A stretch of 53,705 nt of DNA from Ruminococcaceae bacterium UBA7075 (GTDB taxonomy: Bacteria > Bacillota > Clostridia > Oscillospirales > Acutalibacteraceae): NCBI GenBank assembly GCA_002493635.1, contig DKZL01000061.1:1-53705 (forward strand). The letters run 5' to 3'. How positions within the stretch are numbered: position 1 is the stretch's first letter; each line of letters opens with the position of its first letter. Shown in pieces: positions 14,917 to 24,463 of the stretch. The position numbers were made by a program, and so were the translations under genes. A model generated the notes under the pieces. It made no database searches. It saw nothing but the letters and a program-made list of their open reading frames with translations, and was not told the origin of the DNA.

Positions 14917-16364
14917 TTCAAAATTATGTAAATATAGATGAACAGCTTGATAAAATTCACGAAGAATGCGGAGTGTTTGGATTTTATCGCAATGATGATG
15001 ACCTTGATAGTGTTGCGATAGCGCACGACGCTTTATTCGGACTTCAGCACAGGGGTCAGCAGAGTGCCGGCATTACCGTGAATGTTAAGGGCGAATTTAC
15101 TACTGTTAAAGAAATTGGTATGGTGTCGGAGGTGTTTACACCTAAGACGCTTGAAAGGTTAAAAAACGGAAAAATCACAATAGGTCATGTTCGTTACATA
15201 TCAAATGAAAGTCTTGACAGAGCATCAAATCAGCCTCTTGTGATTCGTTATAAAGAGGGTTCTCTCGGTATAGCGGTCAACGGTGCTGTTACGAATTTTC
15301 CTGAAATCCGTCAGGAGCTTGAGCACGGCGGTGCGATTTTTCAATCTAACTCTAATGCAGAGCTAATGGCTTATGTTATTGCAAGTGAAAGAATTTTAAC
15401 TGACAATATTGAGGATGCAGTTCTTAGGTCAATTGAAAAGCTTAAGGGTGCATATTCAACAGTCATTTGTGCACCCACACGTCTTATGGGTTTCCGAGAT
15501 GTGTATGGATTCAGACCGCTTTGTATAGGCAAATTGAAGAACAGCTATATAATTACTTCCGAAAGCTGTGTTATTGACAGTCTGGGAGGCGAGTTTGTCC
15601 GTGATGTTGAGCCGGGCGAGATGGTTGTTATTGACGAAAACGGGTTTCACAGCTATAAGACAAGATTAAGGGCTGACAAGACATCATTCTGTTTGTTTGA
15701 GTATGTTTACGTTGCTCGTCCGGACAGTGTTATAAACGGAGTCAGCGTTCACAGTGCTCGTTTTAAGGCAGGTGAGCTCCTGTACAATGAATATCCGATT
15801 GAGGCGGATATGGTATGCGGTGTTCCTGACTCGGGACTTGTTGCTGCCGAGGGTTATGCAAAAGCTTCCGGTATTCCTTACGGGATGGGCTTTGTAAAGA
15901 ATAAATATATCGGCAGAACTGTCGGCACAGGCAAAAATAAGAAGCAGCGTTTGCTTCAGACAAGACTTACTGCATTAAATTCAAATGTAAGCGGCAAGCG
16001 TGTAATCGTAATTGATGATTCGATAGTCAGAGGTGAAACTTCAAAGCATATTGTAAGACTTTTAAAGGATGCAGGTGCAACTGAGGTTCATATGCTTATT
16101 TGTTCGCCTCCTTTCAGATTTCCCTGCTATTTTGGTATGGATTTGCACGATAAAGACAGCTTTGTCGCTAATAGAATGACATTAGAAGAGCTAAAAGAGC
16201 ATATTGGTGCAGATACCTTAGGATATTTGAGTATTAACAGTCTGCATAAGATTGCAGAGGGCGCAAATATCGGACTTTGTGACGGATGTTTCAGCGGTGA
16301 ATATAACGCTGAAATACCAAGAACAATATTTATTGATAAGTATGCAAAGAAAATAGAAAAATAA
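14913..16364 (+). CDS. purF: Amidophosphoribosyltransferase
   Basis: 483 residues, first committed step of purine synthesis (PRPP + glutamine to phosphoribosylamine). The glutaminase nucleophile is Cys19 in EECGVFGF, so an 18-residue propeptide must be removed, as in Bacillus PurF. The PRPP loop is VIVIDDSIVRGETS. Four Cys at positions matching the Bacillus 4Fe-4S ligands are visible: SFCLFEY, FPCYFG and LCDGC near the C-terminus, implying an oxygen-sensitive enzyme. The start is an unusual TTG whose last two bases belong to the purE stop TGA; GGTGG lies 7 bases upstream, and the next in-frame ATG would remove the active site. Confidence 0.96.
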   Translation: MIQNYVNIDEQLDKIHEECGVFGFYRNDDDLDSVAIAHDALFGLQHRGQQSAGITVNVKGEFTTVKEIGMVSEVFTPKTLERLKNGKITIGHVRYISNESLDRASNQPLVIRYKEGSLGIAVNGAVTNFPEIRQELEHGGAIFQSNSNAELMAYVIASERILTDNIEDAVLRSIEKLKGAYSTVICAPTRLMGFRDVYGFRPLCIGKLKNSYIITSESCVIDSLGGEFVRDVEPGEMVVIDENGFHSYKTRLRADKTSFCLFEYVYVARPDSVINGVSVHSARFKAGELLYNEYPIEADMVCGVPDSGLVAAEGYAKASGIPYGMGFVKNKYIGRTVGTGKNKKQRLLQTRLTALNSNVSGKRVIVIDDSIVRGETSKHIVRLLKDAGATEVHMLICSPPFRFPCYFGMDLHDKDSFVANRMTLEELKEHIGADTLGYLSINSLHKIAEGANIGLCDGCFSGEYNAEIPRTIFIDKYAKKIEK

Positions 16365-16383
16365 AAAAGATGGAGTGATTTTG

Positions 16384-17421
16384 ATGAACAACAGCTTTTC
16401 AGAAAGCTACAAGGCAGCAGGTGTTGACGTTACAGCAGGCTATAAGTCGGTTGAACTTATGAAGAAACACGTTGCACGCACAAAAATTGACGGTGTGGTT
16501 TCCGGTATCGGCGGCTTTGGCGGACTGTTTGCACCTGACTTCAAGGGAATGGAGGAACCTATCCTTGTAAGCGGTACAGACGGCGTCGGCACAAAAATTA
16601 AGCTTGCCTTTATTCTTGATAAGCACGATACAATCGGTATTGACTCGGTAGCAATGTGCGTAAACGATGTTATCTGCTGCGGTGCAAAGCCGATTTTCTT
16701 CCTTGACTATATCGCTATCGGCAAAAACTATCCTGAAAAGGTTGCCGAAATTGTTTCAGGTATTGCTGAGGGCTGTGTTCAGTCGGGATGTGCTCTTATA
16801 GGCGGTGAAACTGCTGAGCATCCGGGTCTTATGCCTGTTGATGAGTATGATGTTGCAGGTTTTTGCGTAGGTATAGCCGACAAGCCGAAGATGATTGACG
16901 GCTCAAAGCTCAAAGCCGGTGATGTTCTTATCGGCCTTCGTTCATCAGGTGTTCATTCAAACGGTTTTTCACTCGTCAGAAAGATTTTTGACATTAATGA
17001 GAATAATATAAATGATACTTATCCTGAACTTGACAAGCCGCTTGGCGAAACACTTCTCACTCCTACCAAAATATATGTAAAGCCTGTGCTTGCTCTTATG
17101 GAAGAAGTAGAGGTTAAGGCTGTTTCTCACATTACAGGCGGCGGCTTCTATGAGAATATTCCAAGAATGCTTACCGACGGTCTTTCGGCAAAGATTAACA
17201 AGGACGCTGTTCCTGTTCTTCCGATTTTCAAGCTTATGCAGAGAGTCGGCAATATCTCCGAACACGATATGTTCAACACATTCAATATGGGTGTAGGTAT
17301 GATGATTGCGGTTTCCAAGGAGGAAGCAGACAAGGCTGTTGATGTTCTCAAGGCTAACGGCGAGGATGCAGTAATACTCGGCGAAGTAATTGAAGGAACC
17401 GAAGGAGTAGTGTTTGCCTGA
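16384..17421 (+). CDS. purM: Phosphoribosylformylglycinamidine cyclo-ligase (AIR synthetase)
   Basis: 345 residues; closes the imidazole ring using ATP. Typical PurM segments are visible: VSGIGGFGGLF, SGTDGVGTKIKLAF (ATP/substrate loop), GGETAEHPG, GLRSSGVHSNGFSLVRK and HITGGGFYENIPRML. The longest frame starts at GTG 16375, but GGAGTG (16372-16377) gives correct spacing to ATG 16384. It lies 19 bases after purF and its stop shares one base with the purN start (TGATG), indicating translational coupling. Confidence 0.97.
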   Translation: MNNSFSESYKAAGVDVTAGYKSVELMKKHVARTKIDGVVSGIGGFGGLFAPDFKGMEEPILVSGTDGVGTKIKLAFILDKHDTIGIDSVAMCVNDVICCGAKPIFFLDYIAIGKNYPEKVAEIVSGIAEGCVQSGCALIGGETAEHPGLMPVDEYDVAGFCVGIADKPKMIDGSKLKAGDVLIGLRSSGVHSNGFSLVRKIFDINENNINDTYPELDKPLGETLLTPTKIYVKPVLALMEEVEVKAVSHITGGGFYENIPRMLTDGLSAKINKDAVPVLPIFKLMQRVGNISEHDMFNTFNMGVGMMIAVSKEEADKAVDVLKANGEDAVILGEVIEGTEGVVFA

Positions 17422-18047
17422 TGAAAAATATAGTTGTTCTCGTTTCGGGCGGAGGAACAAATCTTCAGGCTCTTATTGATGCGCAGGGCAGAGGAGAGAT
17501 TAAAAACGGCAGAATAGTTTGTGTTGTTTCCTCAAATCCCAATGCTTTTGCTCTTGAAAGAGCAAAAAATAATGATATAGATACAGAAGTAATCAGACGT
17601 AAAGACTATGTTGAATTTGATGAATATGACAGAGCACTGACGGAGCTTTTGCAGAGCAAAAATACCGATGTTGTCGTGCTTGCAGGATTTATGACAATTC
17701 TCGGTTCCAAAGTTATAAAAGCGTTTGAAAATCGTATAATAAATATTCATCCGTCGCTTATTCCGTCATTTTGCGGTGAGGGATATTACGGACTCAAAGT
17801 TCACGAAGAAGCCCTTAAAAAGGGTGTTAAGGTGACAGGTGCAACTGCTCATTTTGTAAATGAAGTTTGCGACGGTGGTCCTATCATTATTCAAAAAGCT
17901 GTAGAAGTGCAAAACGGTGATACACCTGAAATTTTGCAAAAGCGTGTTATGGAGCAGGCTGAATGGAAGATTCTGCCAAAGGCTGTTTCGCTATTTTGTG
18001 AAGATAAAATAATTGTAAAAGACAATAAAACTGAAATTCTTGATTAA
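17421..18047 (+). CDS. purN: Phosphoribosylglycinamide formyltransferase (folate-dependent)
   Basis: 208 residues. GAR transformylase of the PurN type using 10-formyl-THF: N-terminal VLVSGGGTNLQALID phosphate-binding loop, the catalytic segment NIHPSLIPSF (Asn/His), and the C-terminal HFVNEVCDGGPII containing the catalytic Asp. One substitution is notable: the usual LLPSFPG reads LIPSFCG. Overlaps purM by one base. The whole operon is strictly ordered with spacings of 20 bases or less. Confidence 0.96.
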   Translation: MKNIVVLVSGGGTNLQALIDAQGRGEIKNGRIVCVVSSNPNAFALERAKNNDIDTEVIRRKDYVEFDEYDRALTELLQSKNTDVVVLAGFMTILGSKVIKAFENRIINIHPSLIPSFCGEGYYGLKVHEEALKKGVKVTGATAHFVNEVCDGGPIIIQKAVEVQNGDTPEILQKRVMEQAEWKILPKAVSLFCEDKIIVKDNKTEILD

Positions 18048-18059
18048 CGGAGGTAAATT

Positions 18060-18776
18060 ATGAATCCAATTTCTCTTGAAAAGGATATTGCGTCCACTAC
18101 ATATCCGGGCAGAGGCATTGTAATCGGCAGAAGTGCAGACGGCGCAAAGGCTGTAATCGCTTACTTTATTATGGGCAGAAGCGAAAACAGCAGAAACCGT
18201 GTGTTTGTAGAAACCGAGGACGGCATAAAAACTCAGGCATTTGACCCTTCAAAGCTTGTTGACCCGTCGCTTATCATCTATTCACCTGTAAGAGTGCTCG
18301 GCAACAAGACAATCGTTACAAACGGCGACCAGACCGACACAATCTATGACCTTATGAATCAGCAGATGACCTTTGAACAGTCACTGCGTACAAGGGAATT
18401 TGAGCCTGACGGCCCTAATTATACACCAAGAATTTCCGGCATAGTTAAGTGCAGTGACGGCAATATGAACTATGCAATGTCTATACTAAAGAGTGCAGAC
18501 GGCAATCCCGATTGCTGTGAGAGATATACTTTTTCTTATGATAAGCCTATTGCAGGTCTTGGCAGATTTATTCACACATATATGGGTGACGGCAATCCTT
18601 TGCCAAGCTTTGAGGGCGAGCCTACGCTTGTAGAGATTGGCAACGACAGTCTTGACGAATTTGCCGACAAAATTTGGAATGCACTTGATGCTGATAACAA
18701 GGTTTCGCTTTTTGTCCGCTATATTGACATTGCAACAGGCAAATCAGAATCAAAGATAATTAACAAAAATCAGTAA
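18060..18776 (+). CDS. purO: IMP cyclohydrolase, PurO-type
   Basis: A 238-residue stand-alone IMP cyclohydrolase-like protein, unrelated to the N-terminal MGS-type domain of PurH. The opening YPGRGIVIGRSADG and IMGRSENSRNRVF are the hallmark motifs of the PurO family first defined in Archaea (from memory, PF07826). It would close FAICAR to IMP, the last step. A GGAGG site lies 7 bases before the ATG. It sits directly before a stand-alone AICAR transformylase, which is strong context for the role. Family recognition is by motif; activity is inferred. Confidence 0.85.
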   Translation: MNPISLEKDIASTTYPGRGIVIGRSADGAKAVIAYFIMGRSENSRNRVFVETEDGIKTQAFDPSKLVDPSLIIYSPVRVLGNKTIVTNGDQTDTIYDLMNQQMTFEQSLRTREFEPDGPNYTPRISGIVKCSDGNMNYAMSILKSADGNPDCCERYTFSYDKPIAGLGRFIHTYMGDGNPLPSFEGEPTLVEIGNDSLDEFADKIWNALDADNKVSLFVRYIDIATGKSESKIINKNQ

Positions 18777-18795
18777 TTTAACCGGAGGAATTACT

Positions 18796-19974
18796 ATGAA
18801 CGAATTAGAACTTAAATACGGTTGTAACCCCAATCAGAAGCCTTCTAAGATTTTTATGCAGGACAATAAGGATTTGCCTATTGAGGTTTTGAACGGCAAG
18901 CCGGGTTACATTAATTTTCTTGATGCCTTTAACTCATGGCAGCTTGTAAAAGAACTTAAGGCTGCTACCGGACTTCCTGCTGCTGCATCATTCAAGCATG
19001 TAAGCCCTGCGGGTGCGGCTGTTGCAACAGAACTTTCAGATACATTAAAGAAGATATATTTTGTTGATGATCTGGAGCTTTCGCCGATTGCGTCTGCTTA
19101 TGCTGCTGCAAGAGGAGCTGACAGAATGTCATCCTATGGCGACTGGGTTGCTCTGTCAGATACTTGTGATGTTCAGACTGCAAAGCTTTTGCAGAGAGAA
19201 GTTTCCGACGGAATTATTGCTCCCGACTATACTCCCGAAGCACTCGAAGTTCTTAAGACAAAGAGAAAAGGAACATACAATGTAGTAAAGATTGACCCTG
19301 ATTATGTTCCTGCTCCTGTTGAGCACAAGGATGTATTCGGTATCACCTTTGAGCAGGGCAGAAACGAGCTTAAAATTGACGAAGATATGCTTATGCAGAA
19401 TATAGTTACTGATAACAAGGAGCTTACGGAGGATGCAAAGCGTGACCTTCTTATTGCTCTTATCACACTTAAATACACTCAGTCAAATTCTGTTTGCTAT
19501 GCAAAAGACGGACAGGCTATCGGTGTTGGTGCAGGTCAGCAGTCAAGAATCCATTGCACTCGTCTTGCAGGAAATAAGGCTGATATATGGTTCTTAAGAC
19601 AACATCCGAAGGTTATGAATCTTCCGTTTGTTGATAATATCAGAAGACCTGACAGAGATAACACTATTGATGTATATATTTCCGATGATTACGAGGATGT
19701 TCTTGCTGACGGAACTTGGGAACAGTTTTTCAAAACAAAGCCCGAACCTCTTACAAAGGAAGAGAAAAAAGCTTGGCTTGAGAAGTTTGAAGGTGTATCT
19801 TTGGGTTCTGACGCATTCTTCCCGTTTGGTGATAACATTGAGAGAGCAAAGCGTTCAGGCGTTCAGTTTGTTGCACAGCCGGGCGGTTCAATTCGTGATG
19901 ACAATGTTATTGATACCTGCAACAAGTATAATATGACAATGTCCTTTACGGGCATCAGACTTTTCCATCACTGA
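18796..19974 (+). CDS. purV: Stand-alone AICAR formyltransferase (PurH C-terminal-type, PurV)
   Basis: 392 residues covering only the AICAR transformylase half of PurH. Conserved segments are LKYGCNPNQKPS (bifunctional PurH has LRYGENPHQ), the catalytic Lys-His pair in AASFKHVSPAGAA, TQSNSVCYAKDGQAIGVGAGQQSR, and SDAFFPFGDNIERA...QPGGSIRDD near the end. No MGS-type cyclohydrolase domain precedes it; that step is supplied by the PurO-like protein just upstream. A CGGAGG site precedes the ATG. The symbol purV is used for this unfused form; databases often call it PurH. Confidence 0.87.
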   Translation: MNELELKYGCNPNQKPSKIFMQDNKDLPIEVLNGKPGYINFLDAFNSWQLVKELKAATGLPAAASFKHVSPAGAAVATELSDTLKKIYFVDDLELSPIASAYAAARGADRMSSYGDWVALSDTCDVQTAKLLQREVSDGIIAPDYTPEALEVLKTKRKGTYNVVKIDPDYVPAPVEHKDVFGITFEQGRNELKIDEDMLMQNIVTDNKELTEDAKRDLLIALITLKYTQSNSVCYAKDGQAIGVGAGQQSRIHCTRLAGNKADIWFLRQHPKVMNLPFVDNIRRPDRDNTIDVYISDDYEDVLADGTWEQFFKTKPEPLTKEEKKAWLEKFEGVSLGSDAFFPFGDNIERAKRSGVQFVAQPGGSIRDDNVIDTCNKYNMTMSFTGIRLFHH

Positions 19975-19987
19975 TTGAGGTGCTTAT

Positions 19988-21253
19988 ATGAAAATTTTGA
20001 TGATTGGTTCGGGCGGTCGTGAACACGCACTTATTAAGAAATTGATTGAAAGCCCAAAGTGTGAAAAGCTATATTGTGCTCCGGGAAACGGCGGTATTTC
20101 AAGAGATGCCGAAATTGTGAATATCGGCGCTATGGATAAAGAGAATATGGTAAAATTTGCAAAGGACAATGCTATTGACCTTGTTTTTGTTGCACCAGAT
20201 GACCCGCTTGCGGACGGTATGGTTGATGCTATGCAGAATGCCGGCATCCGTGCTTTTGGCCCTAATGCAAATGCTGCTATAATCGAAGCATCAAAAGTGT
20301 TCTCTAAAAATCTTATGAAGAAGTACAACATTCCTACAGCAAAATATGAGGTGTTTGATAATGCTGATAAAGCTGTTGAGTATGTTAAATCTGAGAATGT
20401 TGCTCCTGTTGTTGTCAAGGCTGACGGTCTGGCACTCGGAAAAGGTGTTATTATTGCTCAGACTGTTAATGATGCAGCCAAGGCAATCAAGGAGATTATG
20501 GAGGATAAGAAGTTCGGCGATTCAGGTAATAATATAGTTATCGAAGAATTTCTTACAGGTCCTGAGGTTTCAGTGCTTGCATTTACAGACGGCAAGGTTG
20601 TAAAGCCTATGGTAAGCTCAAAAGACCACAAGCGTGCATATGACAATGACGAGGGACTTAATACAGGCGGTATGGGAACAGTCAGCCCAAATCCGTACTA
20701 CACCGATGAAATTGCAGACGAGTGTATGGAAACAATCTTTAAACCGACTATTGCTGCAATGAATGCAGAGGGAAGACCGTTCAAGGGATGTCTTTATTTT
20801 GGATTGATGCTCACTCCTAACGGACCAAAGGTTATTGAATATAATGCCCGTTTCGGCGACCCCGAAGCACAAGTTGTACTTCCAAGACTCAAAACTGACC
20901 TTGTTGACATCTGTGAAGCTGTAATCGACGAAAAGCTTGATGATCTTGACATTGAGTGGTATGACGGTGCGGCAGCCTGTGTTGTTATGGCAAGCGGCGG
21001 TTATCCTCTTTCGTACAAAAAGGGAATTGAAATGTTCGGCCTTGATGAAAATGGTGGTGTTGATGGTGCTGTTGTGTATCACGCAGGAACAAAGTACGAG
21101 AATGGTAAATTCTTTACAAACGGCGGCAGAGTTTTGGGTGTGACTGCAACCGCAGACACACTTGATGAGGCTCTGGATAAAGCCTATGCGGCTGTTGAAA
21201 AAATCAGCTTTGAAGGTGCACATTTCCGTCACGACATTGGCAGAACAAAATAA
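19988..21253 (+). CDS. purD: Phosphoribosylamine-glycine ligase (GAR synthetase)
   Basis: 421 residues, an ATP-grasp ligase joining phosphoribosylamine to glycine. It opens with the PurD signature MIGSGGREHALIKKL; the ATP-grasp core has PVVVKADGLALGKGVIIA, IEEFLTGPEVSVLAFTDG and the metal-binding EYNARFGDPEAQVVLPRL. The C-terminal domain is complete. Last gene of the operon, 13 bases after purV and followed by a strong terminator. Missing from this operon are purC, purB, purL/Q/S and purA, which must be elsewhere. Confidence 0.98.
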   Translation: MKILMIGSGGREHALIKKLIESPKCEKLYCAPGNGGISRDAEIVNIGAMDKENMVKFAKDNAIDLVFVAPDDPLADGMVDAMQNAGIRAFGPNANAAIIEASKVFSKNLMKKYNIPTAKYEVFDNADKAVEYVKSENVAPVVVKADGLALGKGVIIAQTVNDAAKAIKEIMEDKKFGDSGNNIVIEEFLTGPEVSVLAFTDGKVVKPMVSSKDHKRAYDNDEGLNTGGMGTVSPNPYYTDEIADECMETIFKPTIAAMNAEGRPFKGCLYFGLMLTPNGPKVIEYNARFGDPEAQVVLPRLKTDLVDICEAVIDEKLDDLDIEWYDGAAACVVMASGGYPLSYKKGIEMFGLDENGGVDGAVVYHAGTKYENGKFFTNGGRVLGVTATADTLDEALDKAYAAVEKISFEGAHFRHDIGRTK

Positions 21254-21266
21254 ATGACATAAATTT

Positions 21267-21297
21267 AGAGCAGGCAAACCGCCTGCTCTTTTACTTT
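21267..21297 (+). terminator. Purine operon terminator
   Basis: A 9-bp stem (AGAGCAGGC 21267-21275 with GCCTGCTCT 21281-21289), loop AAACC, then TTTACTTTG. Confidence 0.9.
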
Positions 21298-21346
21298 GTA
21301 AGAGATTATTCATAAACAGTCAGTGCATATGTGACTGCCTTTTGAA

Positions 21347-23494
21347 TCAGTATGCTTTGATATATTTATAGTACAGCCTTTTAATTCCGCTTGTCATTTT
21401 ATAAAGCTCTTTACGCTCGTGTTCAGCATAGGATTTTACAATTTTAACTGATTTTTCCGACATTATATGATTACTGTATTTAGCTTCGTTTACTAAATTT
21501 TGAACTTCAATCGGAATAAATCCCTCGGTGATGTTGTTTATTTGCATTGCATAACGATAAATGTAAATAATCCGTTTCTTGTTATCTCTGGTTTCAAACA
21601 ACTTTTTACGATTTTTTCGTATTATCTTTGCTCTTAAAACTATTAATACAATAATAAATAATATTATAAGAATAACTTGGATAATCGGTGGAATTTTGAA
21701 ACCCTTATTATTGTTATCAGAATTTTTTTCAGTATTATAAGGCACTGTATCTGATTTATTGGTTGTTGGCTGTTCAGTTGGAGTTAAGATTGAAGGCTCT
21801 GTCTGAACAGGAGAATTACTGCCTGCACTTGAATCGGTGCTGTCAGTATTTCCATTGCCGTTATCAAGATAGATAGGAGGAGTAGGATCAAGCATCATCC
21901 AGCCTTTGCTGTCGTCATAGTATTCAACCCAGGCATGAGAATTGCAGTTTGTAACATCTACAAATTCATCTTTTCTTGCGGGAACAAAATAACCTGTTGC
22001 ATATCTTGCAGGAATGCCAAGTGCTCTGAGCATAGTTGTCGCAGCGGTTGCATAGTGAATACAGTAGCCTTTTGAACTGTTTTCAATGAACCATGGTGCA
22101 AAATCCTCGCCCTCAGGCAGAGCGTCGGGGACAAAGGAATATTCTCCTCGCCCTGATACGAATTTTTTTACAGCATTAGGAATTTCATTGGTGTTTAACT
22201 GTGAAATTCCGTTTTCATTGGCAATCTTCAAGAGCCTTTCTTTGGTTTTGTCAGGAAGCTTAGTATAAGTGTTGTAAACAAAATCTTCGTATTCTTTAAG
22301 CTTATCGCTCTCATTTTTTGCAAGACTGTCAGAATTGCTCTGGTAATATTCAATCATATATTCTTTAGTATTGTCAATGTTTTCAATACAGGTATCTCCG
22401 ACAGCTGCGTATTCAGTGGTTTTAGAATAATAAGTTGTATAGATTAGTTCTTCACGATAAAGAGCTTTAATATACAATTCCTTTAAATCTGCTTCATCTG
22501 ATATAGTAATATTAAAAGCATTAAAGTCGTTTGGATAACTTTTGATTTCATCCTTACTTAATATTTTCCATTGGTTATCTTCATAATCGGCATAGGATAT
22601 TTTTTTCAGATAAATAACTTTGTCTTCCTCGCTCATTATGCTTAAAACAGGAGTTTTATTAAGACGGAACTCGCCCAGATGATTAAGATTTTGCGAATCC
22701 TGAATATTTGTTCTAAGATTTTGCAGTTGTGAAGCAAGCTGATTGCCGCCGTTGTCAATATTAAGTAACTCGTTGAATTTGCTTAATAATGTATCCTGCC
22801 AATCATAACGCTCAAATTCCTGCAAAGGGAAGATTGCGCATAATATTAAAATTGTAACTGCAAGTAAAACCGAGGTTGCAGACAGTATTATACTTCCGAT
22901 ATTTGCATTGTATTTTCTTATAAAGCCGGTAATATAGATAGCAAGCAAAATGCTTATGCTTAGAATTAACGGTGTAAGAGAGGGAAGAGTAGTGACCATT
23001 ACAAAGCAGGGAACTAAAGTTACAAGAGAAAGAATATAAATAATAATTGATTTTTTTATTCTTATAAGTGATACAGAAAAAATTTCACAAAGTATGAAAA
23101 GAATAAAAATAAACAAAACAGTTGCATCAGAGGTTTGTGTCCCTGCTCCGCTTTTTGCGGCGATATTGATTGATGACGGCACAGACATATATTTTGAGTA
23201 CACGCCCAGAACTCTGTTAGCCGCATAGTTTAATTGTGAGATTATAGTGTTGTAGCTTGCAAAGAATACTGCAATATACACTGCCTGAATTACTGCTAAT
23301 GCACCGGTAAATTTTTTTCCAGACTTTATATAATATGAAATCAGCGATATTACCAAAGTGAATATTATTGCGCAAAAAATCAGAAGAAGTGAGTTTGTTT
23401 CAATATTAAATGCTGTTGAAAAGCACATTATAAGCGATACTGAAAGTATAACGGTAATTATAATATTTACAGCGAGAGAGGCGATGTTTTTCAC
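21347..23494 (-). CDS. Membrane-anchored transglutaminase-like protein (TgpA type)
   Basis: 715 residues. The first ~220 residues hold about seven membrane helices. A roughly 300-residue extracytoplasmic region follows with a transglutaminase/protease core: Cys478 in SKGYCIHYATA, His in NSHAWVEYYDD, Asp in WMMLDPTPP. Next come a Ser/Thr/Asn-rich linker, an eighth helix (about 600-620; IIQVILIILFIIVLIVL) and a basic cytoplasmic tail of about 100 residues. The triad is intact, so hydrolase or cross-linking activity is possible; the substrate is unknown. It overlaps the DUF58 gene by four bases and is the last gene of the MoxR cluster. Confidence 0.88.
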   Translation of the reverse strand: MKNIASLAVNIIITVILSVSLIMCFSTAFNIETNSLLLIFCAIIFTLVISLISYYIKSGKKFTGALAVIQAVYIAVFFASYNTIISQLNYAANRVLGVYSKYMSVPSSINIAAKSGAGTQTSDATVLFIFILFILCEIFSVSLIRIKKSIIIYILSLVTLVPCFVMVTTLPSLTPLILSISILLAIYITGFIRKYNANIGSIILSATSVLLAVTILILCAIFPLQEFERYDWQDTLLSKFNELLNIDNGGNQLASQLQNLRTNIQDSQNLNHLGEFRLNKTPVLSIMSEEDKVIYLKKISYADYEDNQWKILSKDEIKSYPNDFNAFNITISDEADLKELYIKALYREELIYTTYYSKTTEYAAVGDTCIENIDNTKEYMIEYYQSNSDSLAKNESDKLKEYEDFVYNTYTKLPDKTKERLLKIANENGISQLNTNEIPNAVKKFVSGRGEYSFVPDALPEGEDFAPWFIENSSKGYCIHYATAATTMLRALGIPARYATGYFVPARKDEFVDVTNCNSHAWVEYYDDSKGWMMLDPTPPIYLDNGNGNTDSTDSSAGSNSPVQTEPSILTPTEQPTTNKSDTVPYNTEKNSDNNNKGFKIPPIIQVILIILFIIVLIVLRAKIIRKNRKKLFETRDNKKRIIYIYRYAMQINNITEGFIPIEVQNLVNEAKYSNHIMSEKSVKIVKSYAEHERKELYKMTSGIKRLYYKYIKAY

Positions 23495-24462
23495 AGGAGA
23501 TTTACCTCCTCTCCATTTTCAAAAATATTAAAAACTATTGCATTGCTTCTGTCAATGGCTACTTGATTAAACGGTATTTTTTCGTAAAGAGCAAACAGAT
23601 AATGCTTACTGTCATCCGAATTGCGGATTTTTGCAATGTTTATATTATTATCAAGAAAAGCATAGAAGTCCATGTGTTTTTCATTGCAAAGATTGCACAT
23701 ATACATTACTCTTGCAAGAATAGAGTCATTAGCATCCGGATTGTCTGTAAACTGCGGACTTATTACAAATTGCTTTGTAATCGGTTGGCTCGGTTCCTTT
23801 ACAAACAAATCGTCGTATTTTGACGACAGCTTCCAATGTACACTTTTAAGGCTGTCGCCGTCCATATATTGTCTTAGCTCATAATAGTCCGAAAAACCGC
23901 CGCCGACCTTGGGCTTGAACCCGAGAATAGATATGTTTTCAAAATCGGGTATGTTAGACGGCTTTTTTGCTTTGGGCAAAACATTTGTTTTTAAAGTTTT
24001 TCTGAATCGGACAGGTATAAAAAATATACCCAGCAAATCATAAATTTTTAACGATTTTGCAGTGACAGTAATACTTCCGCAGTGCTTACCAAGCGAATTG
24101 TCGCAATATTCAAAGGTTTTATCCAGACTGCCGCTGAATTTAAGCCTGATTTTTTTGTGAATATTTGCAAATTTATTTTCGGCTTTTAATGTAATCTTTA
24201 AACCGGTGCAGGGGACAGAAGAATTATTTTTGTTTGTCAGGTATATTCTGAATTTTTCATTTATATTGATTTCTTTATCACTGTAAAGAATAAAACCGTT
24301 CAATGCAGTATATATCATCATAGGCAAGCTGATAAGCAATGATATAAACGGTATAAGAGCTACAATAAGCAGAAAAATCCAAGAAAACCATTTATAATAA
24401 AATATGCTGAATAAAAAGGAAGCGGATAATATTATCAAGTAAAGAATAATATTTTTTAACAT
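23491..24462 (-). CDS. DUF58 domain protein
   Basis: 323 residues. Two adjacent membrane helices lie at the N-terminus (about 5-45), then a beta-rich region and the DUF58 domain with its defining motif GFSDYYELRQYMDGDSLKSVHWKLSSK (about 195-220, quoted in part). DUF58 proteins resemble von Willebrand A domains and pair with MoxR ATPases, possibly as targets of their chaperone activity. Lies between the MoxR gene (one base apart) and the transglutaminase gene (4-base overlap), so the three are translated as a unit. Confidence 0.87.
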   Translation of the reverse strand: MLKNIILYLIILSASFLFSIFYYKWFSWIFLLIVALIPFISLLISLPMMIYTALNGFILYSDKEININEKFRIYLTNKNNSSVPCTGLKITLKAENKFANIHKKIRLKFSGSLDKTFEYCDNSLGKHCGSITVTAKSLKIYDLLGIFFIPVRFRKTLKTNVLPKAKKPSNIPDFENISILGFKPKVGGGFSDYYELRQYMDGDSLKSVHWKLSSKYDDLFVKEPSQPITKQFVISPQFTDNPDANDSILARVMYMCNLCNEKHMDFYAFLDNNINIAKIRNSDDSKHYLFALYEKIPFNQVAIDRSNAIVFNIFENGEEVNLL

Positions 24463-24463
24463 A

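Noticed and set aside
20618..21313. 231-codon minus-strand ORF across purD
   Set aside because: It lies opposite a fully conserved purD and has no recognisable domain; long shadow frames arise from the codon bias here.
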